64,000 bases of DNA, from contig JBBDHG010000009.1 of the NCBI GenBank assembly GCA_037951165.1, positions 12,550,501 through 12,614,500 of the forward strand, given 5' to 3'. Both the position numbers and the translations under genes were made by a program. The notes beneath the pieces were generated by a model that worked only from the letters and a program-made list of their open reading frames with translations, did not search any database and was not told the origin of the DNA. Source of the stretch: Lophius americanus (lineage: Eukaryota > Chordata > Actinopteri > Lophiiformes > Lophiidae). Positions within the stretch are counted from its first letter, which is position 1, and every line of letters begins with the position of its first letter. Below are positions 1 to 12,275 of this stretch, in pieces.

Positions 1-2655
1 TTTAGTATTTAGACACAGAGCCATGTTACATGAAACAGAATTAGAGTCTGTTTTTCTCAGCTTATTAGTGATCTTCATTATCTGAATATCATGACAAAAA
101 GTGAAGCAATAAGAAATCAATTTGTTATAAACAGAAAAGGGAGGTAAGGTGTGACCTCCAGAAATAATCACAGGATGTACATTATATAAATAGTAATTAT
201 AATTTCAGTGTAATCTTTTCACTTGGACTCATTGTTTTAATTTGTTATGTGTTGTCATTCTTTCTCTGTTTAAATGATACATCAGTTTCATGGTTATAGC
301 CATACATTACACCGAGAATCAGCCTGCAGAGTTAAGTAAACAGGTTCAACTGAGTCCAGTGTTATCCATCATTTGTTAGATTATTAAGATGTGTCCTTAG
401 GATTTCTGACAGGTTCGACATTTTCGTGCTTTTTGGCCCAAACCATAAAGAAAATCCATTAACAGACAACACAAGCACACAAGAACTTTCCAACAATTTC
501 TCTGATGATGAAACATTATATATATATATATATATATATGTGTATACATATATATATTTATATGTTATGATTTATATATATATAGCATAACATAATATAT
601 ATAACTGCACCAACACAAGCGTGTAGGGAGGTCATATATTACATATGTGTAATTGTAATTTAAATATAATTACATGCTCTCATCAACAAACTCCCTACAC
701 TGAACCTTTCTTTCATTAACATGTAATATAATTTTATGGAGAACACCTGGGCACCAGCTGTGGTGGCAGCACAATCTCTCAATCTGTTCACTTGGTCAAG
801 TACCTTCCAGACTGATGACATTTGAGTTTATGGCATGCAAAGATAAGCTCTGGGATAGAAAATGTTTTTTTCAAAACCAGACAATAGTGCGATTCTGTGA
901 TGCCTGCCGCAGTACTGAGGCAGGCAACCATATTTTCATGGGTAACCATATTTTTTAGTTTGCCTTAATTACTTTGCTCTGAAAGCTACAGGAGAACTTG
1001 ATTATTTGTGTATCTACCGGTACCTAATTTTTGCCTGCAATGTCAGCTTACTTTCTCCTGCCTTTTCCCTGTTTGAATCGACCATCATTCCTCATTAGGA
1101 TAGGCCCATGAAACGGGCCGTGTGTTGTGTAGAAGTAGGGTTTAGAAGATTTGAGATGTCATTGCCGTTTGCTGTTATCAATTGAAGAAAGTTGTTAAAC
1201 CTTCAATAAAAGACATGAAGAAATAGAAGAGGATTTTCTACAGAACTTGACATGCTGCTCCATAACGCTGTGACTTTGCAGCATTTAAGTTTGTGTGCGG
1301 GTGAAGTAGTTACAGCTGATCGTCCGCAGAACCTGATCAACAATTTTGCTTGATAACGGATCTTTTACATTTTATTTAAACAGAGATGCCTAGTAAGCTG
1401 CCTTTCCTACTACTGTCTCCTGCATATTAAATGAAAGTATTTGCAATTTACCAATATTCCTCGTTGATATCATTTTTCATCGAGAAAAAAAATCCAGTTT
1501 TGGCGCGGAAATACAATAGCGCCACAAACTGTTGAAAAAAAAAACAACAACACATCTGAGCCGATGAATTCAGGGTTATTTATACACGTCTGACAAGTTT
1601 CATATGTTCGGAGTAATTACACTATTCTCAAAGAACAGACACTTTGTTTAATGGTATTACATTGATATTTTTACAGAATGGAAAAGACTATTCTAAGGAA
1701 GACTAAGTGTTATGCAATAACGTAATGTAAGGCATTTTAAGCTAAATTTTCATTTCGTTAAGAGGGGAAACACTGAAAGTAAGGGGGTTAGTGTTTCCCA
1801 CTTCAGAACTCTTTGTAAATTACAGCGACTATACATTTGGCTGCACATAGGAGAACCATTGATACACCCTCCGTTCCCCATCTGACAAACAGAGATTCCA
1901 AATGATTAGTCCTGCACTCCCATGGGACTAAAAAGCAAGGGAGGAGGCTGTGTAATTCAATTAGTACCATGGTTTTTCACCAAAGTGAAGCAGACAGATC
2001 CATCTCATTTAGTCATCCAGGAGCAACCCTGGTGTATTCACAAAAGATACTGGCAGTGCGTCATTAGTGCTGCTGGTTTGGATTAAACATCTCGCTCTCA
2101 GAAGAGCACTGCTATGAATAAATCAACCCAGAAATCTCAACACTATCAACACTTTCTCCTATAACACCCTTTGCACTCTGCATCTTCATGAAGTGTTGCT
2201 CTCCTCAGAGAGGAGAGTGAGTCGCCTTACATGACATGCCAACCACGATCTGAGCAACTACTCTGAGTTTGTGCCATGTGTCAAGGTTGCTGTCTCCCAG
2301 TGATGTTGCACAGATTGTCCCTTCAGAGCACGGCCTCCTCCACCGTCTCTTTGTCCCTGTTCCAGATAGGAAAGTTAGAACGTCTCAGAGTGCTTTGCTC
2401 CACGACGTTTCTGCGATTTATGACAGCCTTTTCCCCAGAGTGCAGAAGGAAATAGTATCACACTGTTAATATTGCACGTGTGTTTGAGATCTTGACATAC
2501 GTGAGCAATAGACCACGAATCAATGGAATAAAGAAAAAAACATAAATAATAAAGTGGCAGCACTACTTTTTAATTTTTGATTAAGAAAATGGCAGAAAGT
2601 ATGGCTAATGGATGAGACTCGGTAGAAACTAATAAGAGGAAAACCAATCATGAAG
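1..2655. other. non-coding stretch, no gene seen
   Basis: AT-rich non-coding DNA. No reading frame here has recognisable protein content. A TA-rich simple repeat lies at 517-600. The part at about 1860-2110 is mixed in composition and free of obvious repeats, so it could be a conserved non-coding block, but nothing in the sequence alone proves that. Confidence 0.5.
517..600. repeat. (TA)n-rich simple repeat
   Basis: A pure TA run covers 517-539. It is followed by interrupted TATATA and TTTATA tracts to about 600. This is a typical dinucleotide microsatellite with decay on its right side. Confidence 0.85.
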
Positions 2656-2669
2656 TGGTCACAAATCTG

Positions 2670-2930
2670 TGCACATCTAGTGCCAGTCCTAAGTACGGAT
2701 AAATGGGGAGGGGTGTGTCAGGAAAATCATCCGGCGTAAAATCTATGCCAAATCAATAGCCGTAACATGAAGCTAATTTCCAAAGGGTATCTGCAGGGGC
2801 TTGGGTTAATGAATACTGTCACTGGTACTGTTAGCCAGCAGCAGGGTAACTGTGGTAAATATGGATGGAAACAGATGTGGTGACCCACGAAGGGGAACAG
2901 CCGAAAGACAAGGTAGAAGAAGAAACAAAT
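2670..2930 (+). mobile_element. 3' tail of a fish non-LTR retrotransposon (degenerate)
   Basis: The block contains CATCCGGCGTAAAA, then 'TGCCAAATCAAT', then 'GTGGTGACCC', then 'AGCCGAAAGACAAG', and ends in a GAAGAAGAA tail. I recall this order as the 3' end of a LINE common in fish genomes. A second, shorter copy lies at 11082-11254 and shares the 'catctgatgtaaaa...tggcaaatcaatatgc' order and the AAGAAGAAG end. No coding part is attached. The exact LINE clade is not certain. Confidence 0.55.
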
Positions 2931-4211
2931 CAGAGGAAATGAAGAAATAACCTTATATACTTAAAAGGACGGGTTGTCGGGTGTGATCATTAGTACCAGA
3001 ATGACCCTTGAACTCAGGCTCCCACACACATTATTTCATATGACTCCATCTCAGCCAGAGATGGTTTCATTTCAAAAGGCTATAACTTTGCATGGGGTGT
3101 CATGTTTACTGTGGGTGGGCAACTATTCTCCATGTAGGTGCATTAGTCTCCTGTATGAGCGAACTGAAGCGTCAGTAGAGAAAAAAAGCAACCAGCTCCT
3201 ATATAGAAGACTGAACAGATGTTAACAGTGCTAAAAATGTTTACACAGCATCTTCATTTGGGCAACAAATGGATTGTCTGCAAATTCAACACTTTTCTAA
3301 TACTATTAGAAAAGTGCTACTGATCATGTTCTTTTTGAAATATATTGAAAAGCAAACTGCAATTAGTTCGTATCCATCAATGCAAAACAATGTTTTGATG
3401 TTTCTGGATAAAAGTCAATACGTGTCATTGTACAAAAGTAATCAGGTATTGACAACAGTAAGTATTAAGCTAACTGGTTATGTCCAGATTTTTCCATAAA
3501 CGAGCACAATAAAGATAGTCCAAACAATATAAGACAATTTAATGTTCTCCTTATAGAACAAAAAAGAGACAAAAGAATGTTTGCAGACGCTTGGATCCAT
3601 GTGTACTAGGCCTGCATATTAAGTCCCCGTTGTATATTAGTTTTGTTTCCAAAATATACAATTTCTTAGATTTTTTGCATATTTCCAAATCATAGAAGAA
3701 CAGTGACTGACGCTCCTGCTCGGACTCCAAGACATATCTCATGAACCAAAAATGCAAGAAAAGGTCCAGTAGGCTGAAACCACTCACTAAATAAGCTGCA
3801 ATAGTTTTGGTCCATGGAGCAAAGAAACAAAAGTTCAATGTTTCAGACCTATGAACCAGTGGTGAATGTAAAAGAAGAAAAAGCATATGCTGAAAAAAAC
3901 ATCCACCAAATGTAAAGCATAGTCGTGGCTTGATGCCCTGGTACTGATTTGCTTAACTGGGCAAAGGAAACCCGCAGTGTGTAAAAGTTAAGATGGATTC
4001 CATCAAGTGTCAGGAAATCGTAGAAGAAAAAATGGGCGACATTGGCCATTCCAGAATGACTATGATCCAAAGTTTATCTCGATGTCCGGCAAGGCTTGGT
4101 TTGGTTTGATTAGAAGTCTCCAGAGCGTCATACTGGCCTGGCTTGAAACCCATGAGAAATCCTGGTTTGTTATTTGTGAACCAAGCATTATGACAGTACT
4201 GGAAGAGTGGA
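2931..4211. other. non-coding stretch, no gene seen
   Basis: Short open frames occur, but none resembles a known protein or shows exon-like splice signals. I see nothing that can be assigned. Confidence 0.4.
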
Positions 4212-4385
4212 GGGTGGCCCATTGGAGCAGCGGTCAGCATTGTTGCCTCACAACAAGAGGGTTCCGGGGTCAAATGCATCTCTGAACAGCTGTGGGGCTT
4301 TTTCTGTGTGGGAGTTTGCATATTCTCCTCGCGGGTGCCCCAGCTTCCTCCCACAGTCCTACAGATAATATCCACCAGCATCCTC
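4212..4385 (-). mobile_element. widespread teleost interspersed repeat (antisense copy)
   Basis: On the plus strand this reads 'GGTCAGCATTGTTGCCTCACA', 'AGAGGGTTCCGGGGTC', 'GTGTGGGAGTTTGCATATTCTCC' and 'CTTCCTCCCACAGTCC' in order. This is the reverse complement of a repeat found throughout fish genomes. Other relics in this window lie at 28902, 30571, 33290 and 59881, all in plus orientation. Its class is not settled by what is visible here. Confidence 0.7.
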
Positions 4386-7300
4386 TTCACACATGGCAAC
4401 TACACTGACGTACAGTCCATGTATTTACAAAGGATCTTAATCTGCAAGGATGCCAGCACCGCTTCGTTCCCGGCCAAAGCTGAAAATTTTCAACGTCTTG
4501 CTAGAGGAAAGATTAAAAAAAAAGACATGAAGTGTTTCAAGTTGCCCTGAAAGGGTTCCACCGTATTTGGTTCTACACTTAACAGCCTAAAATTCAGGAT
4601 TTACTTTTAATACGCTTAAATATTGCTTCTACTGCCGCAACAATAAACAACATTCCTCACGCGTTTCAAATCAACTCTATTGGTGGCACACAAGGCGGCG
4701 TTTCTCCCTATAAAGGTGTCTTCTGTTCAAGCAAAGCTCATTAAGGGTTTGGAATCAGAGCCACTAAGCTCTTACGTTGTTAAAGTAGCCACTAATTTAG
4801 CCAATTAATATTGCATGCAGTTAATTGCAGTCCAAATATTATGCTTTTATGAAATGAAACAGCAATTCTTACCACTTGAATACAAGGAGAGCCGTCCATC
4901 GAAGTACATGCAAGGAGATTGTATGTAATGGTTCGTCTATTTAGGGCCTTTTCAACACATAATGGCTCTTCTTACATAATATTTTTTTCAATCATGCCGT
5001 GCTTTACTGAACGGGTAGTGCATCATGAAGATAATAACCATTAATTTTGATGTTTGGCTGACTTTGACCACATGAGTCAAAGCTGTGGAGCAAGTCAACA
5101 ATGCATCTATTAATAACATGATTATTCAACTGAAAGTCTATCTGACAGCACTGCACACAATCAGGAGCAGGTAGGAAGAAATTAAAGCGCATAAAGGAAG
5201 GGATATGAAACAGATAATACACGCATGACATATCATAATATATACTCGTATATATATGTGGGTTTCTTCTCTTCTCTATGGAGGCTGAATTACGTTGTCA
5301 CTGACTCCTATGTGTTTTAATTGTATGAAAGCTCACGATGGACACAGGAAGTAATGCTGGAACATATGTAAAATCCTCAGTATGTTCCAGCATTAGATAT
5401 CATGTGTGAATAGAGAGAGAGAGACAGAGAGATGAGAGATTATATTAGAAACTTCCTTGGGGGGATGCTGATTTCAACCTCACTTGAGAGGCAACTGTGA
5501 CAGGTCCTACAAATTAAAAAAAAAAAACTTGCATAAGCTAGTCGGTTCTGATTTACCAGAAAAAGTTTATTCTGAGAGGTTGGCATTTAAATCTAGCACA
5601 TGTACAGATTAAAAGTAGACCGAGGTCAGAGCATGAAACATCTGGATTTTGTGTATTAGTCAGACTTGATTTGAGATTTCGTTTTTTGCTAGTGATTTTG
5701 TGCCATTCGTCCAGGTGACCTTTCCTACACAGACAGCAGCATAACACCTAAGGTTGAGTCAACATATTAAGAGGGCAGATGAATGTATAAGTTCTAAAAC
5801 CAACAGATGTTCGATTATGTCCCAGTGCACCACGGAAGTAAAATATTTGTCTGATTTCCTGTATGATTCTAAAACAATAGGCCACTGGGGTTCTGTCTGG
5901 TTTTGAAAATTGAAAATAGGTGCTATTAGTGATGACCAGTCTGACTTTGTTTTAATAACTAACAGCAAGATTTGCGTTTATTTTCAATTCATAAAATAAG
6001 TGATAGATTTCTTTCGGAGTCAGTCCACTTTTTGCAAACAGTAGATGCGCCACGTCAATGAGAACCCTTCTCTCCATACCTTTATTTATTAACACTAAAC
6101 AATCACACAACACACTATCCATCTGGATGAATGTATTTATCTTTATAGAGACAACGTGGCTGATCTTAAGTTAAACTAGATGATTAATTTGTCAAAGCAC
6201 CGCCTCTTATGTTGCCAAAGGTACATGATCCGATTCTATCACACACAGTTTCTGCATTGAAGTTCAAATGACTAATGTGAAATAAAAAAACCTTTGTGAA
6301 AAACACCAATAATTTAACTGACTCCTGAGTCAAATTTATCATTCCAGCCTCCAAAACTATACCAATGAATGTAATCCTAGAAATTGCCTTCCAGTGACGG
6401 TAACCAGAGTCCCTCTGCCCTCAGCACAAGGTCGCTGCACTGCTGATGAACTGGATGTACGAGGCTAGAGTAACACAATCCATTTCCACTTGCTATATGC
6501 ACTTCTGCCAGGCCAATATGAAATAATTTCGACAAGAGTGTGTCAGAGCCGTCCACAGTTCTTTGTGATTCGAGGTGCTGACACGTCATACCCTTGAACA
6601 CAGAGAGAGATCTTGCTCGGTCAGCAACCCTGGCAGCCTGCAGAGGATCAGAAGAGAGGATAGCAGCAATTTCAATGCTGCTCTTCTGACAGGACAGTCC
6701 CTTCCCCCGGCCACAAAACAACCTGACAGCTGGCTGACACACAAAGGACCCAATGGCCCTCACTTAACCTTCATGTGAAACTACCATCCTGACAGTTCTC
6801 CTTAAAACAAGATCAATGGCTTGATTCAGCAGCAATATCATTTTGTTTACTTCATCTGTCTGCTATTCCATCTTTCCTCTGTCCCAGTGCAGCAAACTAT
6901 GTAAGCCTCTCAATGCCTGGATGTCTCCCTATCATGGACAATTTAAAGCCGGTTTACTAACAATGATCTTTAATTTTGTCAGTATGTTAGGAAATTATGT
7001 CATATGTGTGAAAAAACAGCTCATTGCCTCATGAAGTGACTAATGTCTTAACTGCACTGTGGTGCAGCACCCCAACCACTCACCTGGATTTGGCTGTGAT
7101 GTATCATTAATGCAGATCGATGGCGAGTGGCTCGATCACTAGGATCTCTGCCCAACCGTCATTGACCTCTGTCTCCTGTGGCATTCCTCAGAGACCACTG
7201 TCAATTGAAAACATTCCCGATATGCTTTTGAAAACCATCAGGGCCTTCGAGGGAGTACCTCCAATATGCTATATTTGCAATGCTGCACATAAAACAACAA

Positions 7301-7726
7301 GTATACCAACCTGTAAACATATATAGATTGTTGTATGAACATTCAGGGATGATTCGATGTGCCTGAGTGTCAGATCAGGCTGTTTACGGACTACTTTTCA
7401 GTTAACATTTTCTTATTCTTATAACTACGTTTTCTTTAATCTAGTTCCACAATTTTGAACTCATATATGCCAATTTGACATCAAATGTACAGCGTAATCG
7501 GATATGTTGCATTTTGCTTTTGAAGTAACAATTAGATTTTCGCAAAAATTGCTGAATACTGTGAAAAAAACAGCAGCAACAATTATTATTCACTTTATGT
7601 GCTCAATCTGTTACCTCAGCAACATGGCAATACTCAATGTAAAAATGCAATACTGCTACTTCCATATTTATACAACTACTAGTCATGCAATTTGTAGACA
7701 CTGCAATGTTGTAAGTGCTTCACACT
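4386..7726. other. non-coding stretch, no gene seen
   Basis: No supported gene. It includes one clean inverted repeat at 5352-5395 and an interrupted (GA)n tract near 5413-5440. A frame at 7120-7326 contains a short 'SCGIPQ' string that resembles a reverse-transcriptase motif, but the flanking residues do not support it. Confidence 0.4.
5352..5395. repeat. 15-bp perfect inverted repeat
   Basis: TAATGCTGGAACATA (5352-5366) is matched by its exact reverse complement at 5381-5395, with a 14-base spacer. It could form a small hairpin. No function is indicated. Confidence 0.85.
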
Positions 7727-7995
7727 TAAGCAGTCCAGGTTCATACAGACAGACAGTCCAGGTTCATACAGTGAAAGGGTCCAGGCTCATACGTTTATAG
7801 AGTCCAAGTCCATATAGCCCTAACAATCCAGGTTTTCAGAGAGTCACAGTCTAGGTTCATAGAGACACTTAATCAAGGTTTGTACAGTGAAACAGTCTTG
7901 GTACATAGAGTGAAGCTGTCCAGGTTCATACAATGAAATAGTCCAAGTTTATAAAATAAGACAATAAAGGTTTATTCAGTGAATCAGTCCAGTCC
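7727..7995 (+). repeat. degenerate minisatellite, about 24-bp unit
   Basis: About ten diverged copies of a unit like 'agtccaggttcatacagtgaa' run through the stretch. Unit lengths vary from about 20 to 28 bases. The copies differ enough to suggest an old array. Confidence 0.75.
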
Positions 7996-8896
7996 CTTGC
8001 CTCATTGGCACTGATTAAGACGTAGTAGGTGATAAACAGTGTCTTGACTCTTGACTTATAAAAAACCTTTTCTTTGCAAAATGATTTAAGGCCACTGACA
8101 AAGTAAACTTTACATTACATGAGTAACTTTGTCTGTATAACATTCTGTTTTAATAAACGGTTTTCATATTCTTTCATATCATACCATGTACACCAAAACT
8201 GATATATCTCAGATTGGCCAATATTTAAGGTTGGGCTCATTAAAATCCCAAGCAGTAGTTGGCATTGCAGAAAAGGGAAAAATGCTGACTTTAAAAGAAT
8301 ATAGTTAATAATCTGCTGGGCTTGAATTTGTACTACGATGGCAAATTCTTAAATGTATCTACTCAAACCTATACTGAGAAACAGGAGTAATAGTACAGCC
8401 ACTACTCCCTTTCCAGGGTAGCTTATAGATGTAAATCACATGATCTTACACACATGCATCACATGAGCTTTACTACTACTGATAATCAGTTTGCCTCAGG
8501 CATGTTCCCATGTTCCGGATCATTCCAGTGCGTAACACCAATACATAGACATTTACATTTGAAACTGCACACACTCCGGGTGTATCATGGTTCAGCCAAG
8601 GAGGTTATGTTTTCACTCATTTCTGCTTTTGTTGGACTGTCAGCAGGATAATGCAAAAACCCATGAACTGATTTCTGCAAGACTTTGTAAAGCGGTAGGG
8701 CAAAGACCCAGACCATAATTCATTAAGGGTGGGTGCAGATTCTGATAGAATACTCTTAACTTTCCTTTGCATATTTGTTGCATCATTTGTTGAATATATC
8801 AACATTTTGGCTACATATTTTAGAAGTAGTGCATCAATTGTGATGTGATTACACATATTTTGGTGATAATATTTATGAAGGTGTACAGTGTGAGGC

Positions 8897-8977
8897 AATT
8901 AATAATAACAATAATAATAATAAAATAATAATAATAATAATGATAACAATAACAATAATATAACAATAATAATAATC
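8897..8977. repeat. (AAT)n microsatellite with AAC interruptions
   Basis: An 80-base run of AAT/ATA triplets broken by AAC triplets, for example 'ataacaataataataataa'. Confidence 0.9.
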
Positions 8978-9338
8978 ATTTGGATCTGGGCGATCAAAAA
9001 CAATTGTATATTTTTTAACTAATTAAACATATAAATGTAATAACTAAATATAAACAATATGTTAAAGTGTCTTCTATTCATGAGTTTATATATTTTATAA
9101 TAACTTAATCATTTATGTTATCAAACCCTTCCCTCGCTCAGCAGACATCCAGCATTGTACGGCCTTGGCTGAACAATGTTCTCTGAAGCCATTATTTCGG
9201 ATGTGCATTCAGTGACACTTCAATATTAGTGAACGGTTATAAAGTAAATGATGTAATTTGCAGAAATGTTCATTCTGTAGTAAATTATACTTGTTACATT
9301 CTCTGGTAAAATGGCCCTATCTCAAGCCCCCCCCTAAA

Positions 9339-9361
9339 ACACACACACACACACACACACA
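9339..9361. repeat. (AC)n microsatellite
   Basis: Eleven AC dinucleotides in a row following a short C-rich tract. Confidence 0.9.
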
Positions 9362-11081
9362 TAGCAGATGCAGCAGCAAAGAGATTAGGTGGATGGATAT
9401 TAACTGTACGAATCACAACTGACAAAATGTACTTACATTTACCTTAAAGAATATGAAAAAGCTGTGAAGCATGCAAAAGGGAAAGTCAACCTCTTTACTT
9501 AGGCTGACAGCTTGTGCTCAGGAAACCCTCACATATTTCATTTCTTACCACTAACCAAGTCTACATGCCATGAAGGCAGACCAGTGGCCCGGCCAATGAC
9601 CTTATACTTTAAAATGTTATATCACTTGAATAACTGATGAAAGGTGCCACAAGCTGTGCCTCTGCCTCTGTCCTCAAGCACACCATGTTGGCATCTACTG
9701 ACCTACTTTCTGAGTTTGCTTATGCATCTCTTGCACAGCCATGTCAGTTTATACGACATAGAAATGAAACAGTAATACAGTGTATCGGCCGTCACCACCA
9801 GCTTTCTGAGGATCTTGTTAAGTGTAGAGCAACCTCATTCATTTTTTTGTAGTTAAATGCTTAATTATAATCAATTTTGATATATCATGCATATATGCTG
9901 CCTGCTCAATTAATATAATCCAAAAAATGGAAGAAAAAAAATTGAACTTCCTTCATGAGTTAAAACTGCATTCATTTTAATTAAAAACAGTACATGAGAC
10001 TTCTACACAATTTATTGACCCGTTGATGTACTGATATATTGATATCATGCAAAACAGTTCTTTATCAAGCATTGCAGTAAATTTAATCGGATGCCAGGTT
10101 GATTTTAAATTACAAGTGATTTCAACCTTACTTTATCTGAAAGTACTTTGGGAATGTAGTCAAGTATTTCCAATTGACAAAACTTCCATTTGTATGAAAG
10201 CTTTCACATATTGACTGCTCGCCACACTCATCTGCTGAGAGAAATACTGGAAATAGTGTATACAGATTGATTTGGTAGACTGAAAGGCAGTCAGCTTGTA
10301 CATTTACCTCTTGTTTTATAGAAATTGGTCTGGAGGCGTGCCAGCAGCAGTAACAGCAGCGACAAAACATGGGTGCGACCTGTTTCAGGCATCACAGTGA
10401 CAGAAAGGGGTGAGTTTTAGATTCCACCTCCTACACATTCATGCATAAAATATGGTTCAACAATCACACACACTAATGACTGTAAAACCACTATTTCTCT
10501 TTCCTCTACTGAACAATTCCGGAAGAATTCTGACCGTGAATGTATTCTTAATGATGGAGCAACTGGAACAGCTGGGAGGAATTGCTTTCTAATGCGAATC
10601 CATGAAGTGCAGTTCAGGCATTATATGTAAAAACTGCCTGTCCGCAATACTTTGTAAATCAAAATAGTGACTTGGTAATGCAGACTTTTTGGTTGTTAGA
10701 ACTTTTAAGAGAGATGCATATTTTCCTCAGGGCTGGAGGATTTGAACAAACGATAGCTAAAGGTGGCATGAGACTTGTAATTCTATATCATTTAAGGGGC
10801 TGGGGGTTGAAAGTTGGACCTAAGGCTGTTATAGCTGAGACACTTGAGTACCTTTCCATAACACAGAATCACTGCAGTAATGGCTACTTCAATGTCAGTG
10901 GGACAAAGGTGATTTAAGTAGAGATCATTTTTAATAACAATAAAAAAAACAGTAGCTCTATCGAAAAATTAAAAGAAAAAATGCAGAATATTGAAGATTC
11001 TATGATATCTATGTGATCTGCTACTTTCAGTTTTAAACTTCTAACTAATTAACTAAAGTATTATATACTAGATAGCAAACT

Positions 11082-11254
11082 AACGCAGCCCCTTAGGGGT
11101 GATTAGCCAGAGTACCTCTATTGCTGATGCAAAGCCCGGATTAATGGGCCGGGTTGTTTCATGAAGGACATCTGATGTAAAACTTATGGCAAATCAATAT
11201 GCAGAACGAGATGATCAACCCCCTAAATGGGAGAGACAAAAGAAGAAGAAGATA
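11082..11254 (+). mobile_element. second copy of the LINE 3' tail, degenerate
   Basis: It shares with 2670-2930 the order: GGACATCTGATGTAAAA, TGGCAAATCAATATGC, a short spacer, 'ccctaaatgggagagac' and an AAGAAGAAGA end. It lies 85 bases from a minus-strand LINE coding relic, but the tail is in plus orientation, so the two are probably separate insertions. Confidence 0.5.
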
Positions 11255-11339
11255 CAATATACCAAACTGGCAAATAGTGTATCAACAAGAATTTAAAAAT
11301 TCTGGTTCAACATAAATACGGTTGTATATATACTAGGAC

Positions 11340-12275
11340 ATACTATACTACTACGGGTTGTATCTTCAAAGCTGAAGATGATAATTGCCTCAGCTATAGT
11401 CGGTGCTTTTACTCTGGTGGGAATAGAGATGGAAGATGAATGGCATCTCTGGCTTCATGTGCTGTTGACTTTTTGTCTACTACATCGGTTCTCCTAGATT
11501 CTGCTGACTTGAACGCCCCTTAGGCAATCTTTCTCCAACAGAGTGGTGGCAGGTATCAAGCTGTCCCAGAAGTTGACATCAGAGCTCCGGTACTTTAGTG
11601 ACACTTTAAGGTTCACACAAGGTGTCCAGCCCATCCAATTTGTACTTTCTGCAAGAGAATGCTTTCGCTCTTTTAGCTCCTGTGCCGGGGAGTCAATGCT
11701 GTAATGGCATATGCAGAATCCTGCAGCGACGGTTCAAAGAATGATAATGGTGTTAAGAATCTTTTCTGCGGGAAATCCGCTCCAGGTTTAGGCCACAACA
11801 CAGCAGACCATGGGTTTGGTGGTTAAAGCTAGTTCCTCTCATCGAGTCTAACAAAGGTAGTACTGCTATTTGCAAACCTGGTTTTGATTCCAGCTTAGAT
11901 GTTGACAGCACTTGCGATCATGTTGTCAAGATAAGTGAAGCTGTGGGTGTTCCTTGACTGTGAAGTGAGGCGTATGGAGTGATTCCCAAGTGCAAGTTGA
12001 TACGTTCTTAAGTCCTTTCGGTATTGATAGTGAAGCAAAAGCAGCTTTTAAACCTGCATTTTTCTCTTTGCGTTAGCATTCAAAACACAATCAGAAGTGA
12101 AAGTCCCTAATAACTTTCTCCATCACCTCTGTAACAGTTTGCAGTTATCGGTTGTTTGACAACCCTTCTGGAATGAATAGTAGAGCCTGGCAGAGAACAT
12201 CAAATTGAAGAGGGTTGGTGAATTTCCTTGCTTGACACAGTTTATGATTGGAAACAAGTCCACATTATCTCTGTT
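11340..12275 (-). pseudogene. decayed LINE reverse-transcriptase relic
   Basis: Read on the minus strand, the right part (near 12160-12250) gives a string with 'NCVKQGNSPTLFNLMFSARL', which matches the reverse-transcriptase block usually written as NGVKQGC.LAP.LF. Further left (about 11990-11850) comes 'FTYL', then 'RFANSSTTFVRL', the region after the active site in the same LINE type. The catalytic (Y/F)ADD box that should lie between them is not readable. Stops and frameshifts break every frame, so the copy is dead. The order of motifs is collinear over about 0.9 kb, which supports a single 5'-truncated insertion. Clade (RTE- or Jockey-like) is uncertain. Confidence 0.7.

Larger units (their letters stand above)
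7996..11081. other. non-coding stretch, no gene seen
   Basis: No supported gene. It contains an AAT-type microsatellite at 8897-8977 and a short CA repeat at 9339-9361. The rest is ordinary AT-rich sequence. Confidence 0.4.

Noticed and set aside
7120..7326. Reverse-transcriptase fragment suggested by 'SCGIPQ'
   Set aside because: Only six residues resemble the GVPQGS block, and the residues after it do not follow the family.
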